DNA of 64,000 bases from Cannabis sativa (GCF_029168945.1 NC_083603.1:15562001-15626000); one strand, 5' to 3'. Positions 38,601-48,314 are shown, counted from the stretch's first letter. The notes: generated from the letters alone by a model not told the origin. Numbers and translations are program-made.

Positions 38601-40257
38601 ATCATTACTGTAGCACTGCTGTTTGGGGGTTGTGCCGTCAGACTTTATTGCGTGTTACAGTCCCAACACGCTTCCTCCCATGCAGCATTAAATGCGACTT
38701 GATTTCTCGGGAGAGACCTGACACATCCCGGAGAGCCTTCACGCTATATCGGCTTCCAGGAGTAACTTGTATTCCGGGTGTCTCCTCCGGGATCCATGTT
38801 AATAGCGCTTCCGGGTGGCATAAAAAGACTTAGCAAATCCTTCCAAGTTATCTGATCCACGTGTCCCCTCTTGACTGGTCCACGTATTTTGGGCGAATTT
38901 TGGAGCAACAGTATCATTTGTCGAACACTCTATAGAATGTAGGGCACAAAAAAATTTGTAAACCGCCCAAACTGAACCGAAAAAACCAATAAAAATTACA
39001 AACCGAAATAACCCGAAAAAATTACAAACCGCCCAATCTGTTAATTGGGCGGGTTGAAAATAGGTCCAACCCGCCCAATTAAACCGACCAACCCGACCAA
39101 TCCGATTTTGCACCTTTAATTTTTTTTTTATTTTAACTTTTTAGTTTTTATTATATATAACATAAATAATTAAATATATAATAATATAAAGTTATATACT
39201 TAATTATTAGTTTTAAAGTCATATATATGGTGTTGTACTTTGTTGGAATGTGATATTTTTAATTTATCTTTTAATTTTTATTGATTTTGACTTTAAAACT
39301 AAAAAAAAAAAAAGTTTTGCCGACCGCCCAAACCGTTGGTCGGTTTATAGATTTTTTTTTTAAAATTGGGCGGGTTGCACTTAAATTTTAATTAGATTGA
39401 GTTAGAAAATATATGAGATAAACTGGCCAAACTGACCGATGTACAACCCTAATAGGATGTGGTTTAGCAAAAAAAAAAAAAAACACTCTATAAAATGTGA
39501 CATATTATCACTAGTGCAACCGAATTTAAAATCAAATTAATTTTAATTATAAACATGCGAGACTATTAACACTACTTTTAGACATGTGTTTTTTTAGCAT
39601 TTCTCTCTAAGTTTATGGCTAAAGAATTAAAAAAAATGATCATAGTAAATGACTACATAATACCCAACACTCATAACATTGGCATGGCATGGTATGGACA
39701 GGGGTGTAGCATAAACTCAATAGCAGAAGCAGTGACGTCAGGGATTAGTGGAGCCATAACAGCACATGGAAGACAATCGATGGAGGAGGAAACAGGCTAT
39801 TCCTTCGTCAATTGCACCATAACAGGCACTGGAAAAGTCTGGCTTGGTCGAGCTTGGGGAGTTTACGCCACTGTTGTTTTCTCAACAACTTACATGTCTG
39901 ATGTCGTTTCTTCTGACGCTTGGAATGATTGGAGGGACCCCTCGAGAGATCAGTTTGTTCTTTTTTCTTTATCTTATTTATTTTGTATAGATAAATTTCT
40001 TAATGATAATAATTAGTTATGATGGTTATTAATTTAGGTCAGTGTTTTTTGGAGAGTACCAGTGCGAGGGGCCGGGGGCAAACTACACATACAGAGTCTC
40101 ATACGCAAAGCAGCTCCAGAGGGCCGAAGCAGCTTCTTTTATGGACATTTCATATATCAATGGAAATGACTGGCTTTTAGATCATCCTAACATTATTTCA
40201 TCTCAATATAAACAGGATTACCATAGAAATTACAATGATCAATTTTCTTCATACTAA
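17601..40257 (+). CDS. Pectin methylesterase (pectinesterase, type without inhibitor pro-domain), 5 exons over 22.7 kb
   Basis: It removes methyl esters from cell-wall homogalacturonan. Exons: 17601-18046, 22158-22329, 22438-22644, 39702-39952, 40038-40257. They join in frame to 1296 bases (431 residues). Residues about 7-26 form a hydrophobic signal anchor, followed by a variable linker with five histidines (80-84). The catalytic domain spans about 105-420 and has GTYREKV, QAVAI (220), QDTL with Asp243, DFIFGNA with Asp264, and LGRAW with Arg325, the positions of the two catalytic aspartates and the arginine. The usual LGRPW is LGRAW here. No inhibitor-like pro-region is present, so it is the short class. 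Intron 3 is 17,057 bases and holds a whole Gypsy element in the opposite orientation. Splice sites and reading frame are intact, so the gene may still work. From memory it resembles Arabidopsis pectinesterase 15 (At2g36710). Confidence 0.9.
18563..21247 (+). mobile_element. Helitron-like element, non-autonomous, in pectinesterase intron 1
   Basis: The 3' end has a short hairpin CGTGC-CTC-GCACG followed by TAACTTTTTG and CTAG, then T, as in Helitrons. The 5' end TCTATATCTATTTTATATAA follows an A, fitting insertion between A and T without target duplication. No Rep/helicase coding was found. A second 5'-end-like segment near 19545-19590 (TATATAAAATGTGGC, then AACAGAATTCTTGG) suggests either a nested relative or an alternative 5' boundary. 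The 3' boundary is firmer than the 5' one. Confidence 0.5.
18609..18870 (+). repeat. Tandem repeat, about 72 bp, near Helitron 5' end
   Basis: Four units share TTTATGAGAAATTCATGGGT followed by a stretch rich in TTTATTAATAAAAATAAAAT. Start-to-start spacing is about 83, 72 and 72 bases. A lone relative occurs near 19490. The open frame across the array (18688-18885) is a by-product of the period being a multiple of three. Confidence 0.7.
22743..24931. mobile_element. Foldback/Mutator-like non-autonomous element, copy a (pectinesterase intron 3)
   Basis: The right end reads, on the minus strand, GGGCTATTTACAAAAATATG, a style typical of plant Mutator-like ends. The inside forms long imperfect inverted arms: the left arm near 23210-23410 (GTTAAAAACTAATTATTT, then AGTTTCATCAAC) is the reverse complement of the right arm near 24475-24700. 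No transposase was seen. A related copy lies at 41572-44395. A 48-base segment just left of it (22688-22736) repeats its right end (24884-24931). Includes an (AC)n run near 24290. Exact left boundary is uncertain. Confidence 0.55.
25711..25986. mobile_element. Tourist-like MITE
   Basis: The ends are imperfect inverted repeats (GGTGATGTTTGGTT against GGTGGCATTTAGTT). They are flanked by the trinucleotide TAA on both sides (25708-25710 and 25987-25989), the target duplication of PIF/Harbinger MITEs. Length is 276 bp and there is no coding. Confidence 0.6.
26339..26430 (-). repeat. Possible tRNA-derived SINE fragment
   Basis: The minus strand contains GGTGCAGTGGTAAAATG and, about 30 bases on, GAGATCAATTCC, which resemble the A and B boxes of a tRNA-type promoter. 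The B box is poor and no tail or target duplication is clear. Confidence 0.25.
26594..27375 (-). repeat. 3' LTR of Gypsy copy 1
   Basis: 782 bp, matching 38129-38910 base for base except for one G/A difference that I could find. It lies left of the convergent gene, so for the minus-strand element it is the 3' LTR. Confidence 0.9.
27376..27390 (-). other. Polypurine tract of Gypsy copy 1
   Basis: Read on the minus strand, GGCTTGGGGGGTAAA precedes the 3' LTR start. Next to it at 27386-27421 is an inverted repeat (AAGCCTT ... AAGGCTT) able to form a hairpin. Confidence 0.6.
27810..27817 (+). promoter_or_regulatory. TATA box of the element's convergent gene
   Basis: TATAAAAG lies inside the element, about 205 bases before a canonical donor (AACT then GTAAGT at 28015) and 660 bases before the first ATG of the convergent gene. 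It suggests that this gene is transcribed from its own promoter on the plus strand, not from the LTR. Confidence 0.5.
28471..31612 (+). pseudogene. Convergent (antisense) gene of the Tat-type Gypsy element, spliced, frame-shifted
   Basis: The start ATG at 28471 follows an acceptor ending 28462; the probable 5' UTR intron is 28015-28462. The product begins [14 protein letters not shown] and continues in a Transposase_28-like ('putative gypsy type transposon') region ([19 protein letters not shown], then a frame shift near 28850-28900, then [13 protein letters not shown] and GFYGFWIHP). A proline/acidic middle region follows, then a long Ala/Glu/Arg/Lys coiled coil and the end LPPRAD at 31612. 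Further canonical introns: 29984-30062 and 30826-30920. At least two more shifts are needed to join all pieces (near 29590-29640 and 30640-31090). Its role in the element is unknown. It is in the same sense as the surrounding pectinesterase gene. A homologue is at 63397-64000. Confidence 0.7.
31613..32095. terminator. Region between converging units with tandem imperfect palindromes (31775-31950)
   Basis: Four units of about 36 bases carry GACCTGCCCTTTGGGTCAGG, each an imperfect palindrome (CCTGCCC, TTT, GGGTCAGG). They lie between the stop of the convergent gene (31612) and the stop of pol (32096). The Gypsy copy 2 has three related units at 63078-63222, in the same relative place. A role in 3'-end formation for either strand is an inference from position. 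Confidence 0.45.
32096..33176 (-). pseudogene. Gypsy copy 1 integrase region
   Basis: The N-terminal zinc-binding part shows HTGG and CDSCQRYAN. The catalytic core shows [14 protein letters not shown] and the IVSDNGKQF block, and the C-terminal part shows [18 protein letters not shown] and ends at 32096. The reading frame breaks near 32620-32700 and 32340-32360, so it is in three open pieces. It joins cDNA to host DNA in living relatives. The breaks are single-base losses or small changes relative to copy 2. Confidence 0.8.
33177..36029 (-). pseudogene. Gypsy copy 1 protease, reverse transcriptase and RNase H
   Basis: Read on the minus strand. The protease motif is [13 protein letters not shown] (about 35790). 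The RT has [13 protein letters not shown], the catalytic YVDDMLVKS and [15 protein letters not shown]. The RNase H has [15 protein letters not shown] and [10 protein letters not shown], ending near 33180 before the integrase. A 602-residue open piece covers most of RT and RNase H. Two frame breaks separate protease from RT: near 35525 (one G lost from GG relative to copy 2) and near 34905 (one C lost). Otherwise all key residues are present, so the breaks are few and small. Confidence 0.85.
36030..38065 (-). pseudogene. Gypsy copy 1 gag
   Basis: The minus-strand ATG is at 38065 ([15 protein letters not shown]). An in-frame TAG follows after about 48 codons (near 37926-37928). The gag core ([18 protein letters not shown]) and a zinc-knuckle-like [14 protein letters not shown] follow in other frames. 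Frame breaks occur near 37100 (GG where copy 2 has GGG), and again between 36100 and 36800. It would form the virus-like particle in an active relative. Confidence 0.75.
38108..38128 (-). other. Primer-binding site region of Gypsy copy 1
   Basis: Directly after the 5' LTR the minus strand reads TTTTGGTGCTTTCATTGAGA. The same sequence follows the LTR of copy 2 at 56874. I cannot name the primer tRNA. Confidence 0.5.
38129..38910 (-). repeat. 5' LTR of Gypsy copy 1, with TATA box at 38395-38401
   Basis: It is a near-perfect match to 26594-27375. On the coding strand it holds CACTATAAATACCCCCTC, also found in copy 2 at 56601-56617, which is the likely promoter core of the element. Confidence 0.85.
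38941..39481 (+). mobile_element. Short retroposon-like insertion with poly(A) tail
   Basis: A 17-base duplication flanks it with one mismatch: AACACTCTATAGAATGT (38924-38940) and AACACTCTATAAAATGT (39482-39498). The insert ends in a run of about 14 A. Internally AACCGCCCAA and its complement recur (38961, 39025, 39070, 39325). A long duplication plus tail fits target-primed retroposition (SINE-like). The recurring words also resemble some hAT MITEs, so the class is uncertain. Confidence 0.5.
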
Positions 40258-40983
40258 TTACTCAGATAGCTATTGTTATCATCTTATTTACACAATTTTA
40301 ATATTTATATATACATAACATATTTCTATGCCCATGTGATGTGATCGTTCAATTTGGAGTATTGATGTATTTTTTCTTATACCAAAAAAAAAAAAAGTGA
40401 AAAAAATATTCACTAATTATTAGAATTTAAATTACTTTTATTTGCCTGATCACCAATTAACTTTCTATGATTTTGATACGAGATCTGAGAAGTGAGTGTC
40501 AATTATGCTATAGTGAAATAGAACTGAATTTCGATATAGGACGAGAGTACCTGCATAGTTTAGATAGCTTATAGGATTTCTGTGTTTAATACTTATTGCA
40601 TGTTTAATTTATTACGATAGTAGAAAATTTGCATGTAATTGAGATTTATATGTCTGAGAAGACTATAAATTACCTTAGTAAATCTGCTATTGCATAAAAA
40701 TGGGTAATAGGAGGATAATCATATTAGGCCATAATCAATAGATACAATTGAAATCGAAGACCTAACTTTAATCATTATTAATTTCTCTTTTGAATTATTT
40801 TCTTTTTAATTTCACTATATCTTTAATGTTCTTAAATTTAATTTTCTTAATTTTGAATTTAACCAAATAGAAGTAAAGATTTAATTTTAAAGTACTTTAC
40901 TACAATCCTTGTGGGATCAACCTCACTCCTAGTGAGTCTATTACTTGTTACGATACGTACACTTGCATGTGCAAATTACCACA
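40258..40983. other. 3' flank of pectinesterase; possible Gypsy leader fragment at its right end
   Basis: The first 150 bases are likely 3' UTR (ATTTATATATACATAAC and later poly-A). I see no gene further on. The segment 40900-40980 (CTTGTGGGATCAACCTCACT and GATACGTACACTTGCATGTG) resembles the leader phrase found in several plant Gypsy elements, which suggests that the element remnant starts here. Confidence 0.3.
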
Positions 40984-41412
40984 ACAGGTAGATGGGCTGA
41001 TGAATTACCAGGAGTACTATGGTCCTACCGCACAATAGCTAGAACATCCATAGGAGAAACACCTTTCTCTTTAGCCTATGGAATGGAAGCAGTCATCCCA
41101 ACAGAAAGCGAAGTCCCAACAACTAAACATGAACTAACTACCAAAATGCAAAATTGGGAAGTCATGTGCCACGAACTAGACATAGTTGAAGAGGGAAGAG
41201 AAATGGCATCTATAAGAATGGTAGCCTACCAACAGTGTTTAGCAAAGCATTACAACAAGAACACCCGTACTCAATCAATCAAGGTGGGAGACAGGGTGCT
41301 TCGGCGGGTCTTTCAAAACACCAAGGAAGCAAGAGCAGGTAAGCTAGCCCCGACATGGGAAGGGCCCTACCTGATCACTAAGGTAGTCGGTAATGGAGCT
41401 TACAAACTCTAA
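40984..41412 (+). pseudogene. Gypsy integrase C-terminal fragment (older element)
   Basis: An open stretch of the end of an integrase: ELPGVLWSYRTIARTSIGET, then FSLAYGMEAVIPTE, then VGDRVLRRVFQNTKEARAGK and a chromatin-side tail WEGPYLITKVVGNGAYKL. The catalytic core is missing upstream and a stop follows GAYKL. It differs clearly from the two large Gypsy copies in the window (TPFSLAYG against SPFSMAYG, for example), so it belongs to another Gypsy family. With the antisense relic at 44799-45990 it makes the same pol-then-antisense layout. Confidence 0.8.
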
Positions 41413-41571
41413 ACGAACAAAGGATGAAACATCAACAACAGTTGCAATGCTATTCACCTAAAGTAGTATCACACTTAGACCCCAAACTATTATTCTATTC
41501 TCTTTGCATTTGTTTTCTTTATTGGTCTTACGAGACCCACTCTCCTCAACACGTTATTGCTTACAAATAGT

Positions 41572-44395
41572 GAAAATTACATCAAATATGAGATTTTGTA
41601 GAAAAGTTACAAAAATATGGCATTTATAGGTTTGTCACTCTTCTATGGCATTTTTTCACATTTAAGACTTTTTATGGTATTTGATATGCCATATTTTCGT
41701 AAACCTATTATCCAAACCCATATTTCATGTTTTTGTTTCTAACTTAATTAGTTTTTTTTTTTTTTTTTAGTTTATTTTACATTTACATTTTAGTATTTCT
41801 TTCTATTTGAAAAATTTATACTAAATACTAATTTTTTTTATTCAAATATTACATTTATAATTTGACAAAATTTTTTTTACATTTATACTTTTCTTAATTT
41901 TTTTTTTCTTTTTTACTGTTTTTACTTATTAAAGTTTTTAAATTTTTTTTTTCGCCTTTTATATATATTTTTTAGTCAATTTTGCCTCTCTTTTTTCTTT
42001 TCATTTTTTAAGTCAGTTGCTAATTTTTTTTTTCTTTCTTTCTCTTCTCTCTCTAATTTTCATCTTTATTTTTTTTTTCTAATTTCTCTTTGTGTCTATG
42101 TTTTTTTTTTAATTTTTTTTCTCACTATTTTTTTCTCTTTGTATATATATAAATATAAATAATAAGTATACATTTTTGTATCTCAATATTTTTACAGAAA
42201 TTAAACTTGTTTTTTTTTAAAAAAAAACTACTATTTGTTTTTGTTTTTGTTAAAAACTAATTATTTTATTAAAAACAGCAAAAAAAAAAAAAACCAGTTT
42301 CATCAACATCATCATGAAGAAAAAAAACAAAATATAAAAAATCATAATCTAAAAAGAATACAAACTTTAAAAACTAGTTTCATCAACATTGAAAGAAACT
42401 AATAATTTCATTAAAAGAATAAAAAAAAAATAGTTTCATCAACAAGATAGTGAAAAAAATTACAATCTAAAAATGGTACTAACTTTAAAAACCAGTTTCA
42501 TCAATATTAAAAGAAACTAATTATTTCATTAAAAGAGGCAAAAAAAAAAAAAATTAATTTCATCAATAACATAATGAAAAATACACAATGCCTAATAACT
42601 AAACTTTTACAAACGATACTAAATTTAAAAACCAGTTTTGAACATAAAAATTTTATATCAATACCTAATAACCAAACTTGTAACTTCATTCTTTATTTTG
42701 ACATTTAATTTTAATTTGCTTGCTCAAAAAATAGAATTGATTTAAACATGCATTATGTAGCTATCATAACAAAGAGAAACAAAGAAAATTAAAGAGACAA
42801 AAATGCAATAAAAACCATAAAAGAATAAAAAAAAACAGTTGAATGTGAGAAACCAGTTAGTAAAATAACCAAAATAGAAACAAACAAATAAAAACCAGTT
42901 TCTTGAAATAATAAAATAAAAAATTGAAACTTAAAACTCAATTATGAACAACAATAAAAAAACCAGTTATGAAAACTAGTTACTTAAAAAAAAATCAGTT
43001 AGGAAAATAATAAAATAATATGTGTGTCAGAAACTGATTATTTAAAATAAAATAAAAATTATTATTCAAATATCATATAATAATAAAACTGGTTTTATAC
43101 AAACTAAAAAAAATACAATAATATTATAAAAATGGAGCAACCCCATTACAAAATAGTTAAAACCTATGAAACCAGTTTCGACCTGTGAAACCAGTTTTGA
43201 CGACGCTATAAAAAATCATAACAAAATATAAATGTTAATTATAAAGTTAACTGAAACCAGTTTCATCAGACAATCAAATAAAAAAAAATACACACAGACA
43301 AAAATACAAAAAAAAAAAAATACTAATCACACATATAATCAAAACAACACACCATGCATATCAATATTAAAAACAAAATATAAGTATAAGTTTCGAATAT
43401 AGAAACAAAATAATAAAAAAGTAACTTAAAATTAAAAATTTGTAATAACATAATGAAATTATTTTTTTTATTCTTTTAATGAAATTATTAGTTTCTTTCA
43501 ATGTTGATGAAACTGATTTTTAAAGTTTGTATTATTTTTAGATTATATTTTTTCATATTGTTTTTTTTTTTTTTCAGAATGATGTTGATGAAACTGGTTT
43601 TTTTTTTCTGCTGCTTTTAATAAATAATTAATTTTTAACAAAAAAAATAAAAATAAAAACAGTAGTTTAAATAAAAAAAACAAGTTTAATTTATGTAAAA
43701 AAAATAATTTTTACAGTTGAGATCATTTTTTATTTATTTTAGTGTTTTATTTTTTAAAAAAAGAAAAAATAACAAAAATAAATACAAATTTAAAGTTTTT
43801 TATGGCATTCCTCATGACTTTTTCCCATATTTGTAAGTTTTCTTTTTTTTTTTTTAAAAAAAAAAATACAATATTTAGGGTAATTAAGTTTTTATGCCAT
43901 ATACAGTAGAACCTCTATCCAAGAATACACTTGGGACTAAGCAAATTTTATTCTAATTGAGAGGTTATAACTAAATAGAGTTACACTAGAAAAAAAATTC
44001 AAAATATAAAAAAATATCAATGTAACAACAATGACATTAAACAATCATTAATATTATAGTATAATAGAATTATTTTTGAGTAAATATAATATTTATACAT
44101 GTATTACAATTTGGAATAAAATTACTAATTCTACATAAATAATTTTATAAAATATATGTATATATTTTATTAAGATGTAATTATTCTTATATAGAGGTAT
44201 ACTTTGTTAATACGGGACTTAAAAATTGTATAACTAATTACAATTTAGAGGTTATTCTTATTTATAATAGGCCCAAATTGAGACTTGATTTTTTATAACA
44301 AATTAGAGGTTATTCTTGAATAGGATATTCTTAAATAGATGTTCTACTGTATATCAAAACATATCTTAATTTTCCCATACTTTTGTAAATAGCCC
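41572..44395. mobile_element. Foldback/Mutator-like element, copy b, with nested MITE
   Basis: Collinear with 22743-24931 over its whole length apart from the MITE at 43904-44349. Begins GAAAATTACATCAAATATG and ends GTAAATAGCCC. Flanks TACAAATAG and TACAAATAT (8 of 9 the same) could be a Mutator-type 9-base duplication if the end is placed one base on. It separates the integrase fragment from the antisense relic of the older Gypsy element. No coding. Confidence 0.55.
43904..44349. mobile_element. Emigrant-like (Tc1/mariner, pogo-type) MITE
   Basis: Inverted ends CAGTAGAACCTCTATCCAAG and, from the other side, CAGTAGAACATCTATTTAAG, flanked by TA on both sides. Removing the 446 bases and one TA restores the sequence seen in foldback copy a (GCCATATATATCAAAAC type), so the insertion is younger than the host element. 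No transposase. Confidence 0.75.
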
Positions 44396-46055
44396 ATACA
44401 AATATTCATGTAGGGAGATAAACTACACTTGGGCTTGATCCCTGAAAAGGGTATGTAGGCAGCTCTACGGAGTGCAGCCTCCTATCATAACTATTTTTTA
44501 TATAGAATAATGTGCCATTCAAGCTATTTGACCATACAAAGTCCATTTGATAATTTCATATAACAACCCACCGAACAAATAAAAATTCAGAAATAATATT
44601 CTACTACAACAGATGTGTATCGCATGTAATGAACCACATAGTTTAAACCATATTCCAAAATACTGAGTCTAAATCCAACTCAGCTAACCTACATTTAAAG
44701 TAAGGGAATATGGGATACCAGACCCATGCAAGTCAGCCAACTAGACAAAATTTCATATTACAATATTAAAAACATAAAACATTCGACATATAATTAACTT
44801 AAGACAGATGTGGGGCACAAAGGTAGTCATTCGCCAGAAAATCATTCGTAGTCATCCCTTTAAACGAGTGAGCCAGATGGTTAGTTTGAGCTTCTTCCTC
44901 AGCCCTCACCTCTAGCAATTCTTCATATATAGAAATGTACTTGGGTATGTCCCAAGACTCGTCCTTGTTGTCTGAATACTCCATCGCCATTTTTTATGAC
45001 ATTGGATCTCAGCCTCTAGTCCAATGTTGATCAATTGACGTTCCAACATATCCACACGAGCTTGGGCAGTAGCAATATCAGCCAAGGCAGACTTCAAACG
45101 ATTAGAATCTTGCTCATTAGCTTTGAGTTGAGTTTGTAACTCTCCTTTGACACAATCAAGCTCTTTCTTATAGCCCTTCAGCTCCTTAATCTCTCCGTGC
45201 AAATCATCACGCTCAGACCTCATAACCTTCATTTGCTTCTTCATGTTCTTGATCTTATCAAAGCGTACATAAACCCTTGCATACCCTGTCATACAATATA
45301 GAGTACCATAATGATCTGACACAATAATACTGTAAGTTTATTCATACATAATCATAACATAGAAACTCATGCATACCTAAAAGGAGTGAGAGATAGACAA
45401 CTCCATAGAAGTTATTTTCCCGATGTTCTCAAATCGAGCTCAATCCTCTAGGAATAATAGCTTACTGGCCTCACCAAGGTGTAGGCCAAACTCAGAATGC
45501 ACAGCCACTGAAGATGGGAAAGTGAGATCAACCGTATTACTCAGCCAGTCGGTCGAGTCAACTAGAGATGGTCTTTTGTTATTCTTCTTCTAAGCTCTCG
45601 TAGAAGGACAAGAATGAGCAATAGTAGTAACAACCTATTTCTCAGTAATACTGTAAGTTTATCCATACATAATCATAACATAGAAATTCATGCATACCTG
45701 AAAGGAGCGAGAGATGGACAACTCCATAGAAGCTATTTCCCCGATGTTCTCAAATCGAACTCAATCCTCTAGGAATAATAGCTTACTAGCCTCACCAAGG
45801 CGTAGGCCAAACTCAGAATGCGCAGCCACTAAAGATGGGAAAGTGAGATCAACCGTATTACTCAGCCAGTCGGTCGAGTTATCCAGAGATGGTCTTTTGC
45901 TATTCTTCTTCTAAGCTCTCACGGAAGGACAAGAAGGAGCAACAGTAGTAACAACCTCTTTCTCAGTACTAGAAGTTGTCCCAGTCTTCTATCTACGTGA
46001 GCGTAAACGGTCCATAGCACCGTCACCAGCCAGAGGAAGAGTGAAAGAAGATTGT
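44396..46055 (-). pseudogene. Antisense coiled-coil gene relic of an older Gypsy element
   Basis: Minus-strand open pieces (44912-45322, 44799-44990) encode a heptad-like, Glu/Lys/Leu-rich segment (KKQMKVMRSERDDLHGEIKE), like the coiled-coil end of the convergent genes in the two large Gypsy elements. Minus-strand GTATGC words at 45374-45379 and 45695-45700 look like intron donors. Together with the integrase piece at 40984 it is the remnant of one Tat-like element in plus orientation. Region 44396-44500 (GGGCTTGATCCCTGAAAAGG) looks like LTR or 3' non-coding sequence of that element. Not functional: no continuous frame. Confidence 0.5.
45325..45966. repeat. Tandem duplication, two 321-bp units
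   Basis: Units 45325-45645 and 45646-45966 both begin TAATACTGTAAGTTTAT and end with an ACAACCT...TTTCTCAG stretch. They are alike at most positions, with scattered single-base differences. The unit covers one apparent exon and the adjoining intron of the antisense relic. Confidence 0.85.
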
Positions 46056-48314
46056 GTTGGAATATTATTTTACCAGGATCTAGATTTACTAATAAGTATG
46101 TTGATTAACACTCTAAATATGAATTCTCTAAAACAATAGAATTAAACACATATAAAGTTTAAGAAACCTTACATTGGTGGCATCAGAATAATATGTCTCC
46201 TCCCACTCAGATTTCTAACCCTTGTTCCATTCTATCACAAAGTATTATCAAGATCTGAGCTTAATTTTCCTTCAAGTGTTAGATTCTTCACAGTCTTACA
46301 CACTGTGATTGAGTACTCTACATGCTATGGGTGGGCATGTACTCTTTCACTATAGGCTCAAAAAATATGAAGAACAGAAGAGAGGGATTCGAAATTAGCA
46401 AGGAAGGAGGCTCTCAAAGTTTCTAGTTATCTGACAGAATGTAAACTATGTTATATGAGTTGGATGAGAATGAGAGCATCATATTCCTTTTATACTATTT
46501 CATCTAGGGTTAGGATTTGAATTATATGGAATATAAAAAGATAAACTAATAGCAAAATAGATCATATAGTGGTCGGCCATAGAGATGGGCCCCACTAGTT
46601 ATAATTTTGCCATTTTTTTAACTATTTATCTTTTATTTCATTAATGCCATATTTTCCAATTTTAATCCTATAAATATCAAAATTATTTATTTTATAATTA
46701 TAATTAATTATCAAAAAAAAAATCTATTTAAATTATTTATTAATTAGATTTTACAAAGTCTCTTAATTAATGAATAAATCTTAAAACCTCTTTTCTTCAC
46801 AATTAAGCCATTGCTTAGTGAAAATTTATAAATAAGACATAGTCTAACTTTAGAATTATAATTGATTAATTAAAACTAATTAAATGAGTCTACAAGCAGT
46901 ATTATCCCAATTAGTGTGGGCCTATATAATTAAACTTTCAATAAGTAGCTCTAGAATTTACCAAGTAAATTCTCTAACTTATTTATTCCTTCTTGTGTCA
47001 CTATAGATTCGGAATTACACACTTAATTATATAGAACACTCTATATGTTCTACGATATAGATACGCTATGAATTATTCATTGTTATAATCCAAATAATCA
47101 ATGATCCTCTATAAATGATCTCATCGAGTAGGGATAAATTTACCGTTCTACCCTTCAATGTATTTTATCCTTAAAATACTTAGTTACCTATAAATGATAT
47201 TTCAGTAAACTAATATAATTACTAAAATGAGTACTCCACCATTTATCTCTATTAAGGCAAGCTCGAAAGAAAACATTATTTCACTTATATGTATTTATAG
47301 AAGCGATAGATTATGTATTTATGATTAGCGTCCCACTCAATTACACTACCATGTTCTTAATCTGTATGTCACAAGAAGATCCAATTGGTCGACTTTATTA
47401 AACAAATTGAAGAGCATAAATAATACAATTGAACTAGAACCTAACCATCTTAGGATTGATATCATTTGATCTAAGATCAATTAGGTGATATTGAATTAGA
47501 TAGATATTACGGTAAGTTTATTATATCTTATCTAAGTTCAATATCGGTCCCTTTCGATGTATACTATATACATCCAATCCAAGCTTACTTTACCAATTTC
47601 CTAGAAAGGACATAGCACTTATCTAAGGTGCAAGTAAACTACATTGTAGATTATCATAATAGTGACATCATGTGTATTGATAAATCGTAGGAATTTATTT
47701 AATCACGTAATTTTGATTACTTTCCACTGTGTTGAGAACACAATAGTTAAGAATATCAATGTGATAAGGATTTAGATAAATTTATAAATTTAGCAAATGA
47801 TCATAAAATAAACATGTGAACCAAATAATACATTGAACAAGTAAAGAAATAAATCTGTTTTTTTTTATTGATAATTGAATATAGAAGATTACATTGAAAT
47901 CGAGTTTTATTTAGGGCACAAAACCCAACAAACTCCCACTTGTACTAACATAAAAAAAATTAGTACATTTCAATTAATCCTAGATTCTCTCTGTAGTTTT
48001 CAAATGCAGTCACTGTCGAAATCTTAGTGAATGGATCAACTAAGTTGTCTTCAGTATCAACCTTTTTCACCAGTACGTCCCCTCTTGCCACATATTCTTT
48101 GATGATGTGTGTTTCCTCTCAATGTGTTTACTCTTATTGTGGCTTCGAGGCTCTTTACTGCTGGCTATTGCACCAGTGTTGTCACAAAGTAAAACCAGTG
48201 GTTTTTCCATTCCAGGAACAACACCAAGTTCTGTGAAGAACTTTCTTAGCCAGACCAGTTCTTTAGTAGCCTCAGGAGCAGCTTTGTATTCAGCCTCCAT
48301 GGTAGAGTCAGATA
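46056..48314 (-). mobile_element. Copia element A: 3' LTR (46056-47930) and 3' part of pol
   Basis: The LTR of 1875 bp runs from TGTTGG to CCCAACA and is a diverged relative of those at 6317 and 49358. It is followed by the polypurine tract (47931-47945) and the RNase H end. The rest of the element is displaced by the insertion at 48315. Confidence 0.75.
48067..48300 (-). pseudogene. Copia RNase H, C-terminal fragment
   Basis: The minus-strand protein MEAEYKAAPEATKELVWLRK, then LLCDNTGAIASSKEPRSHNKSKHIERKH, is the typical end of Copia RNase H, including the catalytic Asp of CDN and the SKHIERK tail. Cut on its N-terminal side by the LTR at 48315, and shifted after KHT. This identifies the whole 1.9-kb LTR family as Ty1/Copia. 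Confidence 0.85.

Larger units (their letters stand above)
26594..38910 (-). mobile_element. Complete Ty3/Gypsy (Tat-type) LTR retrotransposon, copy 1, in pectinesterase intron 3
   Basis: Two 782-bp LTRs (26594-27375 and 38129-38910) start TGTTGACC and end GAGCAACA. They differ at one base by eye (27080s G, 38610s A). The 5-base duplication GTATC flanks the element (26589-26593 and 38911-38915). Order on the minus strand: LTR, primer site, gag, protease, RT, RNase H, integrase, then a plus-strand convergent gene, polypurine tract, LTR. The extra antisense gene and large size fit the Tat lineage. gag-pol is broken by several frame shifts despite the young LTRs. Confidence 0.9.
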
